The notes below the pieces were generated by a model that did no database searches, was not told the DNA's origin, and worked only from the letters and a program-made list of their open reading frames with translations. From Bacteroidota bacterium (GTDB taxonomy: Bacteria; Bacteroidota; Bacteroidia; Bacteroidales; WCHB1-69), in NCBI GenBank assembly GCA_023413895.1, contig JAEZOU010000015.1, forward strand, positions 1 through 11,257: a DNA stretch of 11,257 nt, in the 5' to 3' direction. Both the position numbers and the translations under genes were made by a program. Shown here in pieces: positions 1-6,577 of the stretch; position 1 is the stretch's first letter, and every line of letters starts with the position of its first letter.

Positions 1-2
1 AT

Positions 3-1745
3 TCCGATAATAAAACCGACGGATTAAGTTTATCGTACATGACCCAATATAGTTATGGTATCGGAGAAACTGCCACTTTACTGATTCCTGGCGCTCGCGG
101 ATACGCTTCTGCATATAACGTAGGCACCGACTCAGAAATCTATAAAGCAATGGTTAAAAATGGAATACCTCGAAGAGAAGCTGCCGCTATGTGCGAAGGT
201 ATGCCAACCTATTGGGGCGGCGACGAAGGTACTTCAGGTCCAGTTTATGTGGGAGCAATCGTTTGTTTCCTTTTTGCTCTAGGTTTACTTATCGTAAAAG
301 GTCCTTACAAATGGGCTTTGCTCATCGCTACTTTATTCTCTATTTTCCTCTCTTGGGGTTCAAATTTTATGCCTTTAACTGAACTTTTTGCCAACTATTT
401 TCCAATGTACACAAAGTTCCGGGCTGTAGAATCTATCTTAATTGTAGCGGAAATTACTATGCCTCTCTTAGGATTTTTGGCGCTCAAAGAGATTATGGAT
501 CAAAAAAAACAAAACAATTTTGACCACAAAAAACTAGTTAAAAACCTCTATATTTCTGCTGGTATTACCGCTGGTTTCTGCCTAATTGCCATCTTGGTAA
601 GCTACTCATTTTCCTTCTCTTGGGGACGAGACGAGGATATATTTGCTCAATGGCCAGAATGGTTATCTAATGCTGTAATTGCTGAACGCGGCGCTATCTA
701 TCGTGCAAGTGCAATTCGCTCACTATTTTTCGTTCTTCTTGGTGCTGGAACTCTTTGGTTATATATTACCCAAAAACTAAAATTTGGCTATTTTGCAGCT
801 ATACTTGGAGTGCTTGTTTTAACAGATATGTGGTCCATTGATAGAAAATTCTTTAATGAGAATAATTTCGTTAGCGCAAGACAAGACAAAGCTTACTTCA
901 CCGAACAACCTTGGGAAACAGAAATTCTTGCCAAAGAAAAGGAAAATCCAAGTTATAGAGTTTATAACCTTACCAATCCTCAAGGACCTTTCAATGACTC
1001 TCGTACCTCTTATCGACTCAAATCCATTGGCGGTTATAATGCCGCAAAATTACGCCGTTACCAAGATTTAATTGATGCTCACATTACAGAAGAAACCAAT
1101 CCAATGATTCAATCAATTCGACAAGAAGGAAATCGATTGGTGCTTACCCAAAGTGATACTACAGATTATCAGGTATTGAATATGCTGAATATGAAATATG
1201 CTGTAGTGGGTCAAGAACAACCTTTTGTTGTAGAAAATCCTAATGCATTTGGCAATGCTTGGTTCGTTGATTCAGTTGTGATTGCCAATACACCTAATGA
1301 AGAATCTGACGCATTGAAAAAAATCAATCTCCGCAACACCTTGGTTACAGATGTTAAATTCCAAGATTTTGTAAAAGATTTTCAACCTCAACATGATAGT
1401 ACAGCGGAAATTAAACTCACAAAATATGCGCCTGACTATGTGGAATATGACTACACTGCTTCTGCAGCAGGTACTGTTGTTTTCTCAGAAATATACTACC
1501 CTTACGGTTGGAATGCTTATATCGATGGCAAACCTGCAGACCATTTCCGCGCCAACTACACCTTGCGCGCTATGAATGTTCCTGCTGGAGAACACCATAT
1601 TCGCTTTGAATTCCGACCTGCAACTGTAGAAAAATGGGGAAAAGTTGCTGTAGCTTGCAAATACACAATGTATCTTGTTATATTAAGCATTGTAGGATTT
1701 GCTATTTTTAATAGTATGAAAAAAAGAAAACAATTGCAAAAATAA
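3..1745 (+). CDS. YfhO-like multi-pass membrane protein, 3' part (5' end outside window)
   Basis: The reading frame is open from base 3, so the ATG at 39 is internal and the gene starts upstream of the window. About 580 codons are visible; Bacteroidota YfhO-like proteins usually exceed 800 residues, so roughly the first 250 are missing. The opening motif YSYGIGETATLLIPGARGY is characteristic of this family's extracytoplasmic loop. Several hydrophobic membrane segments follow (near residues 70-90, 92-112, 137-150, 170-190, 228-245 and 250-268, counting from the ATG at 39). Then comes a long soluble domain of about 240 residues, a last membrane segment near 540-558 and a lysine-rich cytoplasmic tail. 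YfhO of Bacillus is linked to glycosylation of cell-wall polymers and resembles GT-C enzymes; the substrate in Bacteroidota is unknown. A nearby GT2 gene fits envelope polysaccharide work, though an unrelated operon lies between. Family assignment is from recognition of the sequence. Confidence 0.82.
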   Translation, partial: SDNKTDGLSLSYMTQYSYGIGETATLLIPGARGYASAYNVGTDSEIYKAMVKNGIPRREAAAMCEGMPTYWGGDEGTSGPVYVGAIVCFLFALGLLIVKGPYKWALLIATLFSIFLSWGSNFMPLTELFANYFPMYTKFRAVESILIVAEITMPLLGFLALKEIMDQKKQNNFDHKKLVKNLYISAGITAGFCLIAILVSYSFSFSWGRDEDIFAQWPEWLSNAVIAERGAIYRASAIRSLFFVLLGAGTLWLYITQKLKFGYFAAILGVLVLTDMWSIDRKFFNENNFVSARQDKAYFTEQPWETEILAKEKENPSYRVYNLTNPQGPFNDSRTSYRLKSIGGYNAAKLRRYQDLIDAHITEETNPMIQSIRQEGNRLVLTQSDTTDYQVLNMLNMKYAVVGQEQPFVVENPNAFGNAWFVDSVVIANTPNEESDALKKINLRNTLVTDVKFQDFVKDFQPQHDSTAEIKLTKYAPDYVEYDYTASAAGTVVFSEIYYPYGWNAYIDGKPADHFRANYTLRAMNVPAGEHHIRFEFRPATVEKWGKVAVACKYTMYLVILSIVGFAIFNSMKKRKQLQK

Positions 1746-1771
1746 AAGTTTAAATATTAAATTTATCCTCA

Positions 1772-1780
1772 TTTTGCCAC
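1772..1780 (+). repeat. Extra operator-like half site TTTTGCCAC
   Basis: This 9-mer repeats the right arm of the inverted repeat at 1867-1912, in the same orientation and about 131 bases upstream. It could be an auxiliary binding site for the HTH protein encoded downstream, or chance in an AT-rich spacer. Confidence 0.3.
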
Positions 1781-1866
1781 ACTATTTTCTATCATAAAAC
1801 GATATATATCATCTGCAACTTAATGGTATATACAGTTTTTCATATAAAATAGAAAAAAAATAATAT

Positions 1867-1912
1867 GTGGCAAAAGTTGCATCTGTAAAAAAATAAATTG
1901 TACTTTTGCCAC
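1867..1912. promoter_or_regulatory. Operator-like perfect inverted repeat GTGGCAAAAG / CTTTTGCCAC
   Basis: The two 10-base arms (1867-1876 and 1903-1912) are exact reverse complements, with centres 36 bp apart. The right arm overlaps the -7 element of the promoter and the left arm abuts its -33 element. This is the layout expected for an operator that excludes RNA polymerase. The HTH protein starting at 1945 is the obvious candidate ligand, which would give autoregulation. The symmetry is seen directly; the ligand is inferred. Confidence 0.6.
1877..1908 (+). promoter_or_regulatory. Bacteroidota-type promoter of the HTH/ImmA/PIN operon
   Basis: TACTTTTG at 1901-1908 matches the -7 consensus TAnnTTTG. 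A TTG at 1877-1879 lies 21 bases upstream, within the usual -33 spacing. Transcription would begin near 1915, about 30 bases before the ATG at 1945. This argues against the in-frame TTG at 1906, which lies inside the promoter, as the start codon. Confidence 0.6.
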
Positions 1913-1944
1913 GTTTTATAAAAACATTTTTCATTCAAAATTTT

Positions 1945-2328
1945 ATGAAAACTATAATCGGTAAAAATCTGAAAATGTTTCGTGAAGCAACTAATTTTAC
2001 TGCACAACAATTTGCTGATTTATTATCTATTGAGCGCTCAACATACGCAAATTATGAAGCGGGTATCCGAGAGATGCCATTTGAGTTGTTAGAAAAAACT
2101 GCAGATTTTTTAGGCTGTGATTTAAGTGCTTTATTATCAGAAAATGCAAGCAAGGCAGATTTGATGTTGTGCGCTTTTCGTATGGATAACCTCACATCAG
2201 AAGATGCCGAACAAATTTCAAAATTCAAGAAATTCGTCAAGAGTTATCTAAAAATGCAAAAATTGTTACAAGATGAGCAGATTAAACATTCAACAAGCCG
2301 AAAGGTTAGCTCAAAAATTTCGTGCTGA
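1945..2328 (+). CDS. XRE (Cro/C1) family HTH transcriptional regulator
   Basis: This is a 127-residue protein with an N-terminal helix-turn-helix at about residues 2-60. The pattern IGKNLKMFREATNFTAQQFA followed by ADLLSIERSTYANYEAGIRE is a standard Cro/C1 fold, with the recognition helix around SIERSTYANYE. The C-terminal half is charged and probably helical. In Xre-ImmA/IrrE pairs the regulator is usually a repressor cleaved or inactivated by its partner peptidase. The ATG at 1945 was chosen because the upstream in-frame TTG (1906) lies in the -7 element. The 3' end overlaps the next gene by 56 bases in another frame, suggesting translational coupling and tightly fixed stoichiometry. It most likely binds the inverted repeat around its own promoter. 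The partner assignment is inferred from context. Confidence 0.88.
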   Translation: MKTIIGKNLKMFREATNFTAQQFADLLSIERSTYANYEAGIREMPFELLEKTADFLGCDLSALLSENASKADLMLCAFRMDNLTSEDAEQISKFKKFVKSYLKMQKLLQDEQIKHSTSRKVSSKISC

Positions 2329-2974
2329 TATGGGGTTAAATGATAGCGAACCCATTCATACAAAAACGATATTGAGAAAAGAAAATATCGTTACAATGTA
2401 TCTGCCTCTATCTGAAAATGTTTATGGACTATCGTTAAAGCATGAGGGACATAAATTTATGCTCATTAATAGCACACGGACACGTGGCAGACAACACTTT
2501 ACAATTGCACACGAATTGTACCATCTTTATTTGGAAGATAATCCTTCTCCTCATATCTGTAGCAATGGAAAAGATACTACTGAAAAAAATGCTGATATGT
2601 TTGCTTCTGCATTCCTTATGCCAAGCAATGGAATAAATTCAAATATAACCACAGTTGAAATCAAAAACAAAAATATATCTCTGGCTACAATAATTCGTTT
2701 AGAGCAATATTTTTCTGTTTCTCGCAAAGCATTACTTATTCGTTTGCGAAATCTGAATCTATTATCTCAATCTCAATTTGATGAATATTGCCAAACTTAT
2801 CCCATTAAAACAGCTAAAGATTATGGATATGATATTTCTCTATATAAATCAGGCAATACAAATCTTGTATTAGGAGATTTTGGAACATTGGCACACACGC
2901 TATTTGAAAACGACATCATTTCTGAAGGCAACTATTTTGAGTTATTAAATCAAATTCCTTATGACGAAGAGTAA
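2273..2974 (+). CDS. ImmA/IrrE family zinc metallo-endopeptidase (COG2856)
   Basis: This 233-residue protein carries the gluzincin-like motif HELYH (His80, Glu81, His84) within the stretch FTIAHELYHLYLE. A downstream EKNADMFASAFLMP segment follows (third zinc ligand probably Glu104), exactly as in ImmA/IrrE peptidases. ImmA of ICEBs1 cleaves the phage-like repressor ImmR, and IrrE/PprI of Deinococcus cleaves DdrO after DNA damage. By analogy this enzyme would cleave or inactivate the HTH protein encoded just upstream and so derepress the operon. The C-terminal third (from about residue 125) is probably helical and may sense the trigger or the substrate. The start lies 56 bases inside the upstream gene and the stop overlaps the downstream gene by 14 bases, so all three are one transcriptional unit. 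Confidence 0.87.
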   Translation: MSRLNIQQAERLAQKFRADMGLNDSEPIHTKTILRKENIVTMYLPLSENVYGLSLKHEGHKFMLINSTRTRGRQHFTIAHELYHLYLEDNPSPHICSNGKDTTEKNADMFASAFLMPSNGINSNITTVEIKNKNISLATIIRLEQYFSVSRKALLIRLRNLNLLSQSQFDEYCQTYPIKTAKDYGYDISLYKSGNTNLVLGDFGTLAHTLFENDIISEGNYFELLNQIPYDEE

Positions 2975-3473
2975 GATCGTTCTGGATGCTGATGTTATAA
3001 TTCACTTTTACAAAGGGGGATTTTTGACACTTTTGCCTAAAATCTTCCCTGAGTATCAGTATATTGTCTTGTCACATGTCTATAATGAGATAAAGGGAGA
3101 TATTAAAAACCAATTAGATAATCAAATACTCTTGTTAAAGGATATTAGTATCATAGAATTTGCCCCTAAAGGAAAAATGCTACTAGAATATGCCGAATTG
3201 ATTAAAACAAGAGGAAAAAGAGAAAGCGCATGTATGGCCTACTGTAAGTACAATCACGATGTCTTAGGTAGCAGCAATCTAAAAGATATAGCCGATTACT
3301 GTCAAGCCAATGATATTGTTTATCTAACAACCATTGATTTTATATATTTTGCCATCAGAAGTCAACTAATAACCATTGATGAGGCGCATTCTTTTATTGC
3401 AACGGTGCAGGACAATGGTAGCCGTCTGCCAACAATTGATTTTAACACATTTGTAAGTTCAAAATTAATATAG
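2961..3473 (+). CDS. PIN-like domain protein, putative ribonuclease effector
   Basis: This 170-residue protein opens with KIVLDADVIIHFYK, the first strand and first acidic residue (Asp9) of a PIN domain. Further candidate acidic residues are Glu43 in VYNEIKG and Glu88 in RGKRESACMAYC, the latter matching the helix that carries the third PIN carboxylate. The usual late Asp-Asp is replaced by LGSSNLKDIADYC, where Asp109 could serve. PIN proteins are metal-dependent RNases and are common as toxins. The ATG lies inside the 3' end of the peptidase gene (14-base overlap), making this the third member of the operon and the likely effector released when the repressor is cleared. The fold is inferred from motifs, and nuclease activity is not certain given the weak fourth acidic site. 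Confidence 0.68.
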   Translation: MTKSKIVLDADVIIHFYKGGFLTLLPKIFPEYQYIVLSHVYNEIKGDIKNQLDNQILLLKDISIIEFAPKGKMLLEYAELIKTRGKRESACMAYCKYNHDVLGSSNLKDIADYCQANDIVYLTTIDFIYFAIRSQLITIDEAHSFIATVQDNGSRLPTIDFNTFVSSKLI

Positions 3474-3538
3474 ACCTAATTCTAAGTTGCGCTTCAGAAA
3501 TTTTCTTTCTGCTAATCACATTCATACGTAAATAGTAC

Positions 3539-3546
3539 TATCTTTG
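3539..3546 (+). promoter_or_regulatory. -7 promoter element (TATCTTTG) of the glycosyltransferase gene
   Basis: TATCTTTG matches the Bacteroidota consensus TAnnTTTG and sits 27 bases before the ATG at 3574. I see no good -33 TTTG at the usual distance. Its position rules out the in-frame TTG at 3544 as a start codon. Confidence 0.5.
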
Positions 3547-3573
3547 CAGCGTAATTATAAAAACACCTTACCT

Positions 3574-4485
3574 ATGTTATCTATAATCATTTGCACATAT
3601 AATCGCGAAAAATATATCGGTCCATTGTTGGAGAGTATCGCCAAAAACGACTATCCAACAACGGACTATGAAATTGTGTTGGTCGATAACAATTGCACCG
3701 ACAATACGCATGGAGTATGTGAGCAGTTTGCCACTACCCATCCTGAAGTGGCACTACGCTATGTAGTAGAGCCAGAGCAGGGATTATCTGCTGCGCGTAA
3801 TAAAGGTATAAAAGAAGCCCAAGGCGAGATCATCATCTATGTAGATGATGATGCGTTGGTAGATAGTGATTATATCCGCATCTATGCAGAGCATTTTGCA
3901 GATAACCCTACTACAATGGCAGCAGGTGGCCCAATAGAACCGTTGTATGAAACAGCAGAGCCAGCATGGATGTCGCCCTATACCAAATCGTTGCTGACAG
4001 CATGGATGAATTATGGCGATAAGGTGCGCGAATATCCTAAGGGACGCTATCCAGGAGGTGGAAATTCCGCATATAGAAAAGTGGTGTTTGAGAAGGTGGG
4101 GTTGTTCAATACAGAATTGGGAAGAAAAGGCAATTTGCTTTTAGCGTCCGAGGAGAAGGATATCTTTGATAAGATGAAGGCTTTGGGTATGAAGGTGCTC
4201 TATCTGCCTACTCCTGTCCTCCACCATTGCATTCCTCAGGCAAAGTTGGAGGAAGACTATTTTAATCGCTTAACTCTACAGATGGGTCGTAGCGAGCGCA
4301 TGCGCACGCGCGCTATATCAAAAGGTAAGTATATCAAACGCCTTCTTTCCGAAGGTGTGAAGTGGTGTGGGACATTGGTATTGCTTTGTATTTACACACT
4401 ACAAGGCGCGCCCAAGAAAGGTTGGAAACTTGTCCTCTTCCGAAAAAATGTAACTAAAGGATTGTTGGGACTAATAGAAGAATAA
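3574..4485 (+). CDS. Glycosyltransferase family 2 protein
   Basis: This 303-residue protein begins directly with the GT-A fold, MLSIIICTYNREKYIGPLLE. It then has EIVLVDNNCTDNT (nucleotide-binding Asp), GLSAARNKGIKEAQG and the metal-binding DxD-type motif YVDDDA at residues 89-94. GT2 enzymes transfer a sugar from a nucleotide-sugar donor, commonly for O-antigen, capsule or exopolysaccharide. The exact sugar cannot be told from sequence. Near residues 265-280 a hydrophobic stretch (CGTLVLLCIYTLQ) followed by basic residues suggests peripheral or single-pass membrane attachment. The gene seems to have its own promoter and to be separate from the HTH/ImmA/PIN operon, about 100 bases upstream. 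Its base composition looks somewhat richer in G+C than that operon, consistent with the operon being the acquired part. Confidence 0.88.
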   Translation: MLSIIICTYNREKYIGPLLESIAKNDYPTTDYEIVLVDNNCTDNTHGVCEQFATTHPEVALRYVVEPEQGLSAARNKGIKEAQGEIIIYVDDDALVDSDYIRIYAEHFADNPTTMAAGGPIEPLYETAEPAWMSPYTKSLLTAWMNYGDKVREYPKGRYPGGGNSAYRKVVFEKVGLFNTELGRKGNLLLASEEKDIFDKMKALGMKVLYLPTPVLHHCIPQAKLEEDYFNRLTLQMGRSERMRTRAISKGKYIKRLLSEGVKWCGTLVLLCIYTLQGAPKKGWKLVLFRKNVTKGLLGLIEE

Positions 4486-4496
4486 GTTGCATGCTA

Positions 4497-4554
4497 AATA
4501 GGAAGGATTTAATCCTTTTCACCATTCTGATTTCTGTAAAATCGGGTTCCTATT
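4497..4554. terminator. Structured convergent intergenic region, possible bidirectional terminator
   Basis: Outer arms AATAGGAA (4497-4504) and TTCCTATT (4547-4554) are perfect complements. Between them lie a second palindrome, AAGGAT-TTA-ATCCTT, which shares bases with the left arm, and a weaker stem GATTT...AAATC. It sits between two convergent genes, where a terminator is expected. No long T run follows, so the assignment is tentative. Confidence 0.35.
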
Positions 4555-4613
4555 ATCAGCAAACTCCAAAAATTAGAATATAAATCAAAAATGGTTGTTA
4601 GTGTTGGAAAATT

Positions 4614-5924
4614 TCACATATCCTCCATGGATAATGCTTTGTATTCAACCGAATATTCGCTGAGATGAGGATAAAGGGTGGCGCTTTTTCGACGCAAATG
4701 AGCCAGGTCAATGTTGCTCTTGTTCCGTTTGATTTCTGCAATTGTTGCGGTTTTATTTAGTTCGTTTAATGCGATTAGATCAATTTCATTTTCTCCTTTA
4801 CGGTCCCAATAACCGCCAAGTTTTGTGTATTGCTTTTGTTCCACAAATTGTGCCCGAAAATATTGTTCTAAAGCATAGCCAGAAAAAGTGGGATAATCCC
4901 TTTCAATAAGTTGCGCTAATAACTCCTCTGCACCAGATTCAATATAGCGACTATATTTGTATATGAATCTAAACCAAAAACGCAGAAATTGATCTTCAAT
5001 AAAATATTTCACATTCTTTGTTTCCGACTTGGAGAAGATAGGCACTCGCTTTTTAATCAGTGCATAATCCCTTTCTAATCGGGTTAAGTACCCGCTAATT
5101 TCACGTTGAAGCAGATTTTCAATAGCAGTTCTACTGGTCTGTCCGGATGCAATGACTGCTAATATAGAAAAGTAGATGGTGTATTCTTTTCCAAACTCCT
5201 CAATCAATAAATTTTTGCCTTCGGTGATAAAAGGAGAATTAGGTTGGGTAATAAAAGTAATCATCTCCTTATGTGTTAGCAACTTACTATCAACAAATAG
5301 TTCTACATATTTGGGAACTCCTCCTGTAATTGTATATAGAGCGAGTAAATCCTCTGAAGTATAGTTGGGGTTATTTTCAGATAGAATTTTCTTTAAAACA
5401 GAAGGCGAAAATGGGTGTAAGAAGATACGCTGCGTGGATCTGCCAAAAAACGGTTCTCTATGGTCTTCAAAAATTTTGTGCATTAGCGAGTTGATGGACC
5501 CGCATAACAAGAGATTGATTTTACTCTCATCCTTATTCACATCCCAATAATGCTGCATATCGCTATATACGGAGGGATTGATGTTATAAAACTCCTGGAA
5601 TTCGTCAATAATTAAGTTGAACTTCTGGTTTTTAGAAATTTCCATTAGCATTCTGAAGAGTTGTGAGAAGGTGGAAATCTCACCATAAATCGGCAAATGC
5701 AGCTTTGTTTGTACCTCATCTAAGAAATCCTGGCACAACAGAATTTCTGCTTTTCTTGCCACAAAAAAGTATAAGGTTGGACTGTTTTTCGTAGCTTCTA
5801 AAAGCAATTTTGTCTTTCCGACGCGCCTTCTTCCCACTATGAAAGTCATTTGCGCATTGTTATAGGACAACTGCTCGATTCTTTGCAGATCTGCCAATTC
5901 TGAATCTCTATTATAAAATTTCAT
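4614..5924 (-). CDS. AAA+ ATPase with C-terminal PD-(D/E)XK-like (DUF234) region
   Basis: This 436-residue protein has Walker A GRRRVGKT (residues 31-38), Walker B NLIIDEFQE (about 103-111) and a sensor-like LLLCGS, as in the prokaryotic ATPase_2 (PF01637) group. The middle contains a winged-helix-like stretch (TSRTAIENLLQREISGYLTRLERD). Near the C terminus, ENEIDLIA (Glu380, Asp382) followed by IAEIKRNK (Glu397, Lys399) forms a PD-(D/E)XK-like signature. Such proteins are widespread in archaea and Bacteroidota, often near mobile DNA. Cellular role is not established; signalling or defence ATPase functions have been suggested. I chose the ATG at 5924 (MKFYNRDSEL) over the in-frame one at 5945, because family members usually begin at this point. 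The gene has its own promoter and a 5' inverted repeat, and appears monocistronic. Confidence 0.82.
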   Translation of the reverse strand: MKFYNRDSELADLQRIEQLSYNNAQMTFIVGRRRVGKTKLLLEATKNSPTLYFFVARKAEILLCQDFLDEVQTKLHLPIYGEISTFSQLFRMLMEISKNQKFNLIIDEFQEFYNINPSVYSDMQHYWDVNKDESKINLLLCGSINSLMHKIFEDHREPFFGRSTQRIFLHPFSPSVLKKILSENNPNYTSEDLLALYTITGGVPKYVELFVDSKLLTHKEMITFITQPNSPFITEGKNLLIEEFGKEYTIYFSILAVIASGQTSRTAIENLLQREISGYLTRLERDYALIKKRVPIFSKSETKNVKYFIEDQFLRFWFRFIYKYSRYIESGAEELLAQLIERDYPTFSGYALEQYFRAQFVEQKQYTKLGGYWDRKGENEIDLIALNELNKTATIAEIKRNKSNIDLAHLRRKSATLYPHLSEYSVEYKALSMEDM

Positions 5925-5947
5925 ATTTTTCAGGTTAAGAAACACAC

Positions 5948-5973
5948 AGTTCCGAACTCTACATTTCGGAACT
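5948..5973 (-). promoter_or_regulatory. 9-bp inverted repeat AGTTCCGAA / TTCGGAACT at the ATPase transcription start
   Basis: Arms 5948-5956 and 5965-5973 are perfect complements with an 8-base loop. They lie immediately downstream of the -7 element on the minus strand, spanning the expected transcription start. It could be an operator or a leader-RNA hairpin controlling the ATPase gene. Confidence 0.5.
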
Positions 5974-5974
5974 G

Positions 5975-6005
5975 CAAAAATACAAAAATTTTGAATCTGT
6001 GCAAA
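5975..6005 (-). promoter_or_regulatory. Near-consensus Bacteroidota promoter of the ATPase gene
   Basis: On the minus strand, TTTG (6005-6002) is followed by exactly 19 bases and then TATTTTTG (5982-5975). This matches the -33 TTTG / -7 TAnnTTTG consensus and spacing. The start codon at 5924 is about 50 bases downstream of the -7 element. Confidence 0.72.
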
Positions 6006-6092
6006 TGTTTTTTGATATAAATCTAGAAATTAGGCAGAAAAGGATGTAAATAAATATTTTTGGAAATGAGGCGCGTTTCCCTATAGTAACGG

Positions 6093-6113
6093 AGCACTGA
6101 AAGGTGCTTTTTC
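6093..6113 (+). terminator. Possible small intrinsic terminator
   Basis: The stem AGCAC/GTGCT (6093-6097 and 6104-6108) is followed by a run of T residues. No plus-strand gene ends just upstream, so this may be a leftover of a lost gene or chance. The stem is short. Confidence 0.25.
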
Positions 6114-6215
6114 TGTTTTCTTGAAACATAATTTTTAAAAGTTGGCAATTCTAGAGTTCATATCAGGCAGCAAGAATTATATTCGGATAAATGAGATTTT
6201 TGTAGTTAAAAAAAG

Positions 6216-6292
6216 GGATTATGTGAAATATGAACGATAATTTATCGGGAAAATGTGAAAAAATGGCATTTTTTGCTGCGGATTATGTGAAA
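6216..6292 (+). repeat. 13-bp direct repeat GGATTATGTGAAA (two copies)
   Basis: Copies at 6216-6228 and 6280-6292 are identical and 64 bases apart. A related AAATGTGAAAA lies between them. The second copy sits between the -33 and -7 positions of the promoter at 6272-6305, so the repeats may be regulator-binding sites. Confidence 0.4.
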
Positions 6293-6305
6293 AGTATTAT
6301 CTTTG
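6272..6305 (+). promoter_or_regulatory. Promoter of the interrupted ATPase gene
   Basis: TATCTTTG at 6298-6305 matches the -7 consensus. TTTG at 6272-6275 lies 22 bases upstream, close to the usual -33 spacing. The start codon at 6330 is 25 bases downstream. Confidence 0.55.
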
Positions 6306-6329
6306 CAGGTGTAATCAAAGATTTTAGAT

Positions 6330-6437
6330 ATGGATAAACTGCTTAGAAGAAAGGTTGATAGCTATTTGATGGCTTGGAAGAATAATCCCGATAGAAAACC
6401 TCTTATAATAAAAGGTGCTCGTCAGATTGGAAGGTAG
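6330..6437 (+). pseudogene. 5' remnant of a DUF4143-type AAA+ ATPase, cut by an IS end
   Basis: The 35 residues from ATG 6330 read MDKLLRRKVDSYLMAWKNNP, then DRKPLIIKGARQIGR and a stop (TAG 6435-6437). Intact relatives continue GARQIGKT, so the gene is broken inside its Walker A loop, exactly where the IS-end sequence GGTAGTATCCC begins (6433); the stop codon comes from the IS end. The rest of the gene is not found elsewhere in the window. The intact promoter upstream means a short nonfunctional transcript, or read-through into the mosaic element, could still be made. Family members carry an ATPase domain plus a DUF4143 nuclease-like domain and are often found in mobile regions. Confidence 0.75.
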
Positions 6438-6486
6438 TATCCCAAAAAGTGCGTAACTTTCGGCAAATATTAGAATCTTGCAAAAC
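6433..6486 (+). repeat. Left terminal inverted repeat of the mosaic element
   Basis: The tip GGTAGTATCCC is followed by AAAAAGTGCGTAAC, then CGGCAAATAT and GCAAAAC. It matches the reverse complement of 9063-9115 at most positions. Transposase-type IR similarity is seen directly; assignment to IS256 follows the transposase at the other end. Confidence 0.7.
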
Positions 6487-6487
6487 C

Positions 6488-6517
6488 AATTTTTACACAC
6501 TTTTCGGGAGAGTATCC
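6488..6517 (-). repeat. Second IS-end sequence (tip pointing right at 6517)
   Basis: On the minus strand it reads GGATACTCTCCCGAAAAGTG then TGTAAAAATT. It differs by a single base over about 30 from the ends of the 252-bp repeats at 8130 and 10967. It directly abuts the left outer inverted repeat, giving an 85-bp segment with an IS end on each side (6433-6517). Confidence 0.65.
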
Positions 6518-6577
6518 TACGATGTGAATCGTGGTGCCAGCGTTTTTATATGGTTTCCGCTATACAAATTAACGAGT

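Larger units (their letters stand above)
6006..6297. other. AT-rich intergenic region between divergent ATPase genes
   Basis: No convincing gene is seen between the promoter of the minus-strand ATPase and that of the plus-strand ATPase remnant. It holds a small hairpin followed by T residues (6093-6113) and a 13-base direct repeat (6216-6228, 6280-6292). Confidence 0.5.

Noticed and set aside
1906..1944. TTG start for the HTH gene
   Set aside because: The TTG lies inside the -7 promoter element; the ATG at 1945 gives a normal Cro/C1 protein.
3495..3511. Hairpin CAGAAA/TTTCTG after the PIN-like gene as a terminator
   Set aside because: The stem is a weak 6-bp AT-rich one without a following T run; too little to support.
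3544..3573. TTG start for the glycosyltransferase
   Set aside because: It is part of TATCTTTG (-7 element); the ATG at 3574 starts the GT-A fold correctly.
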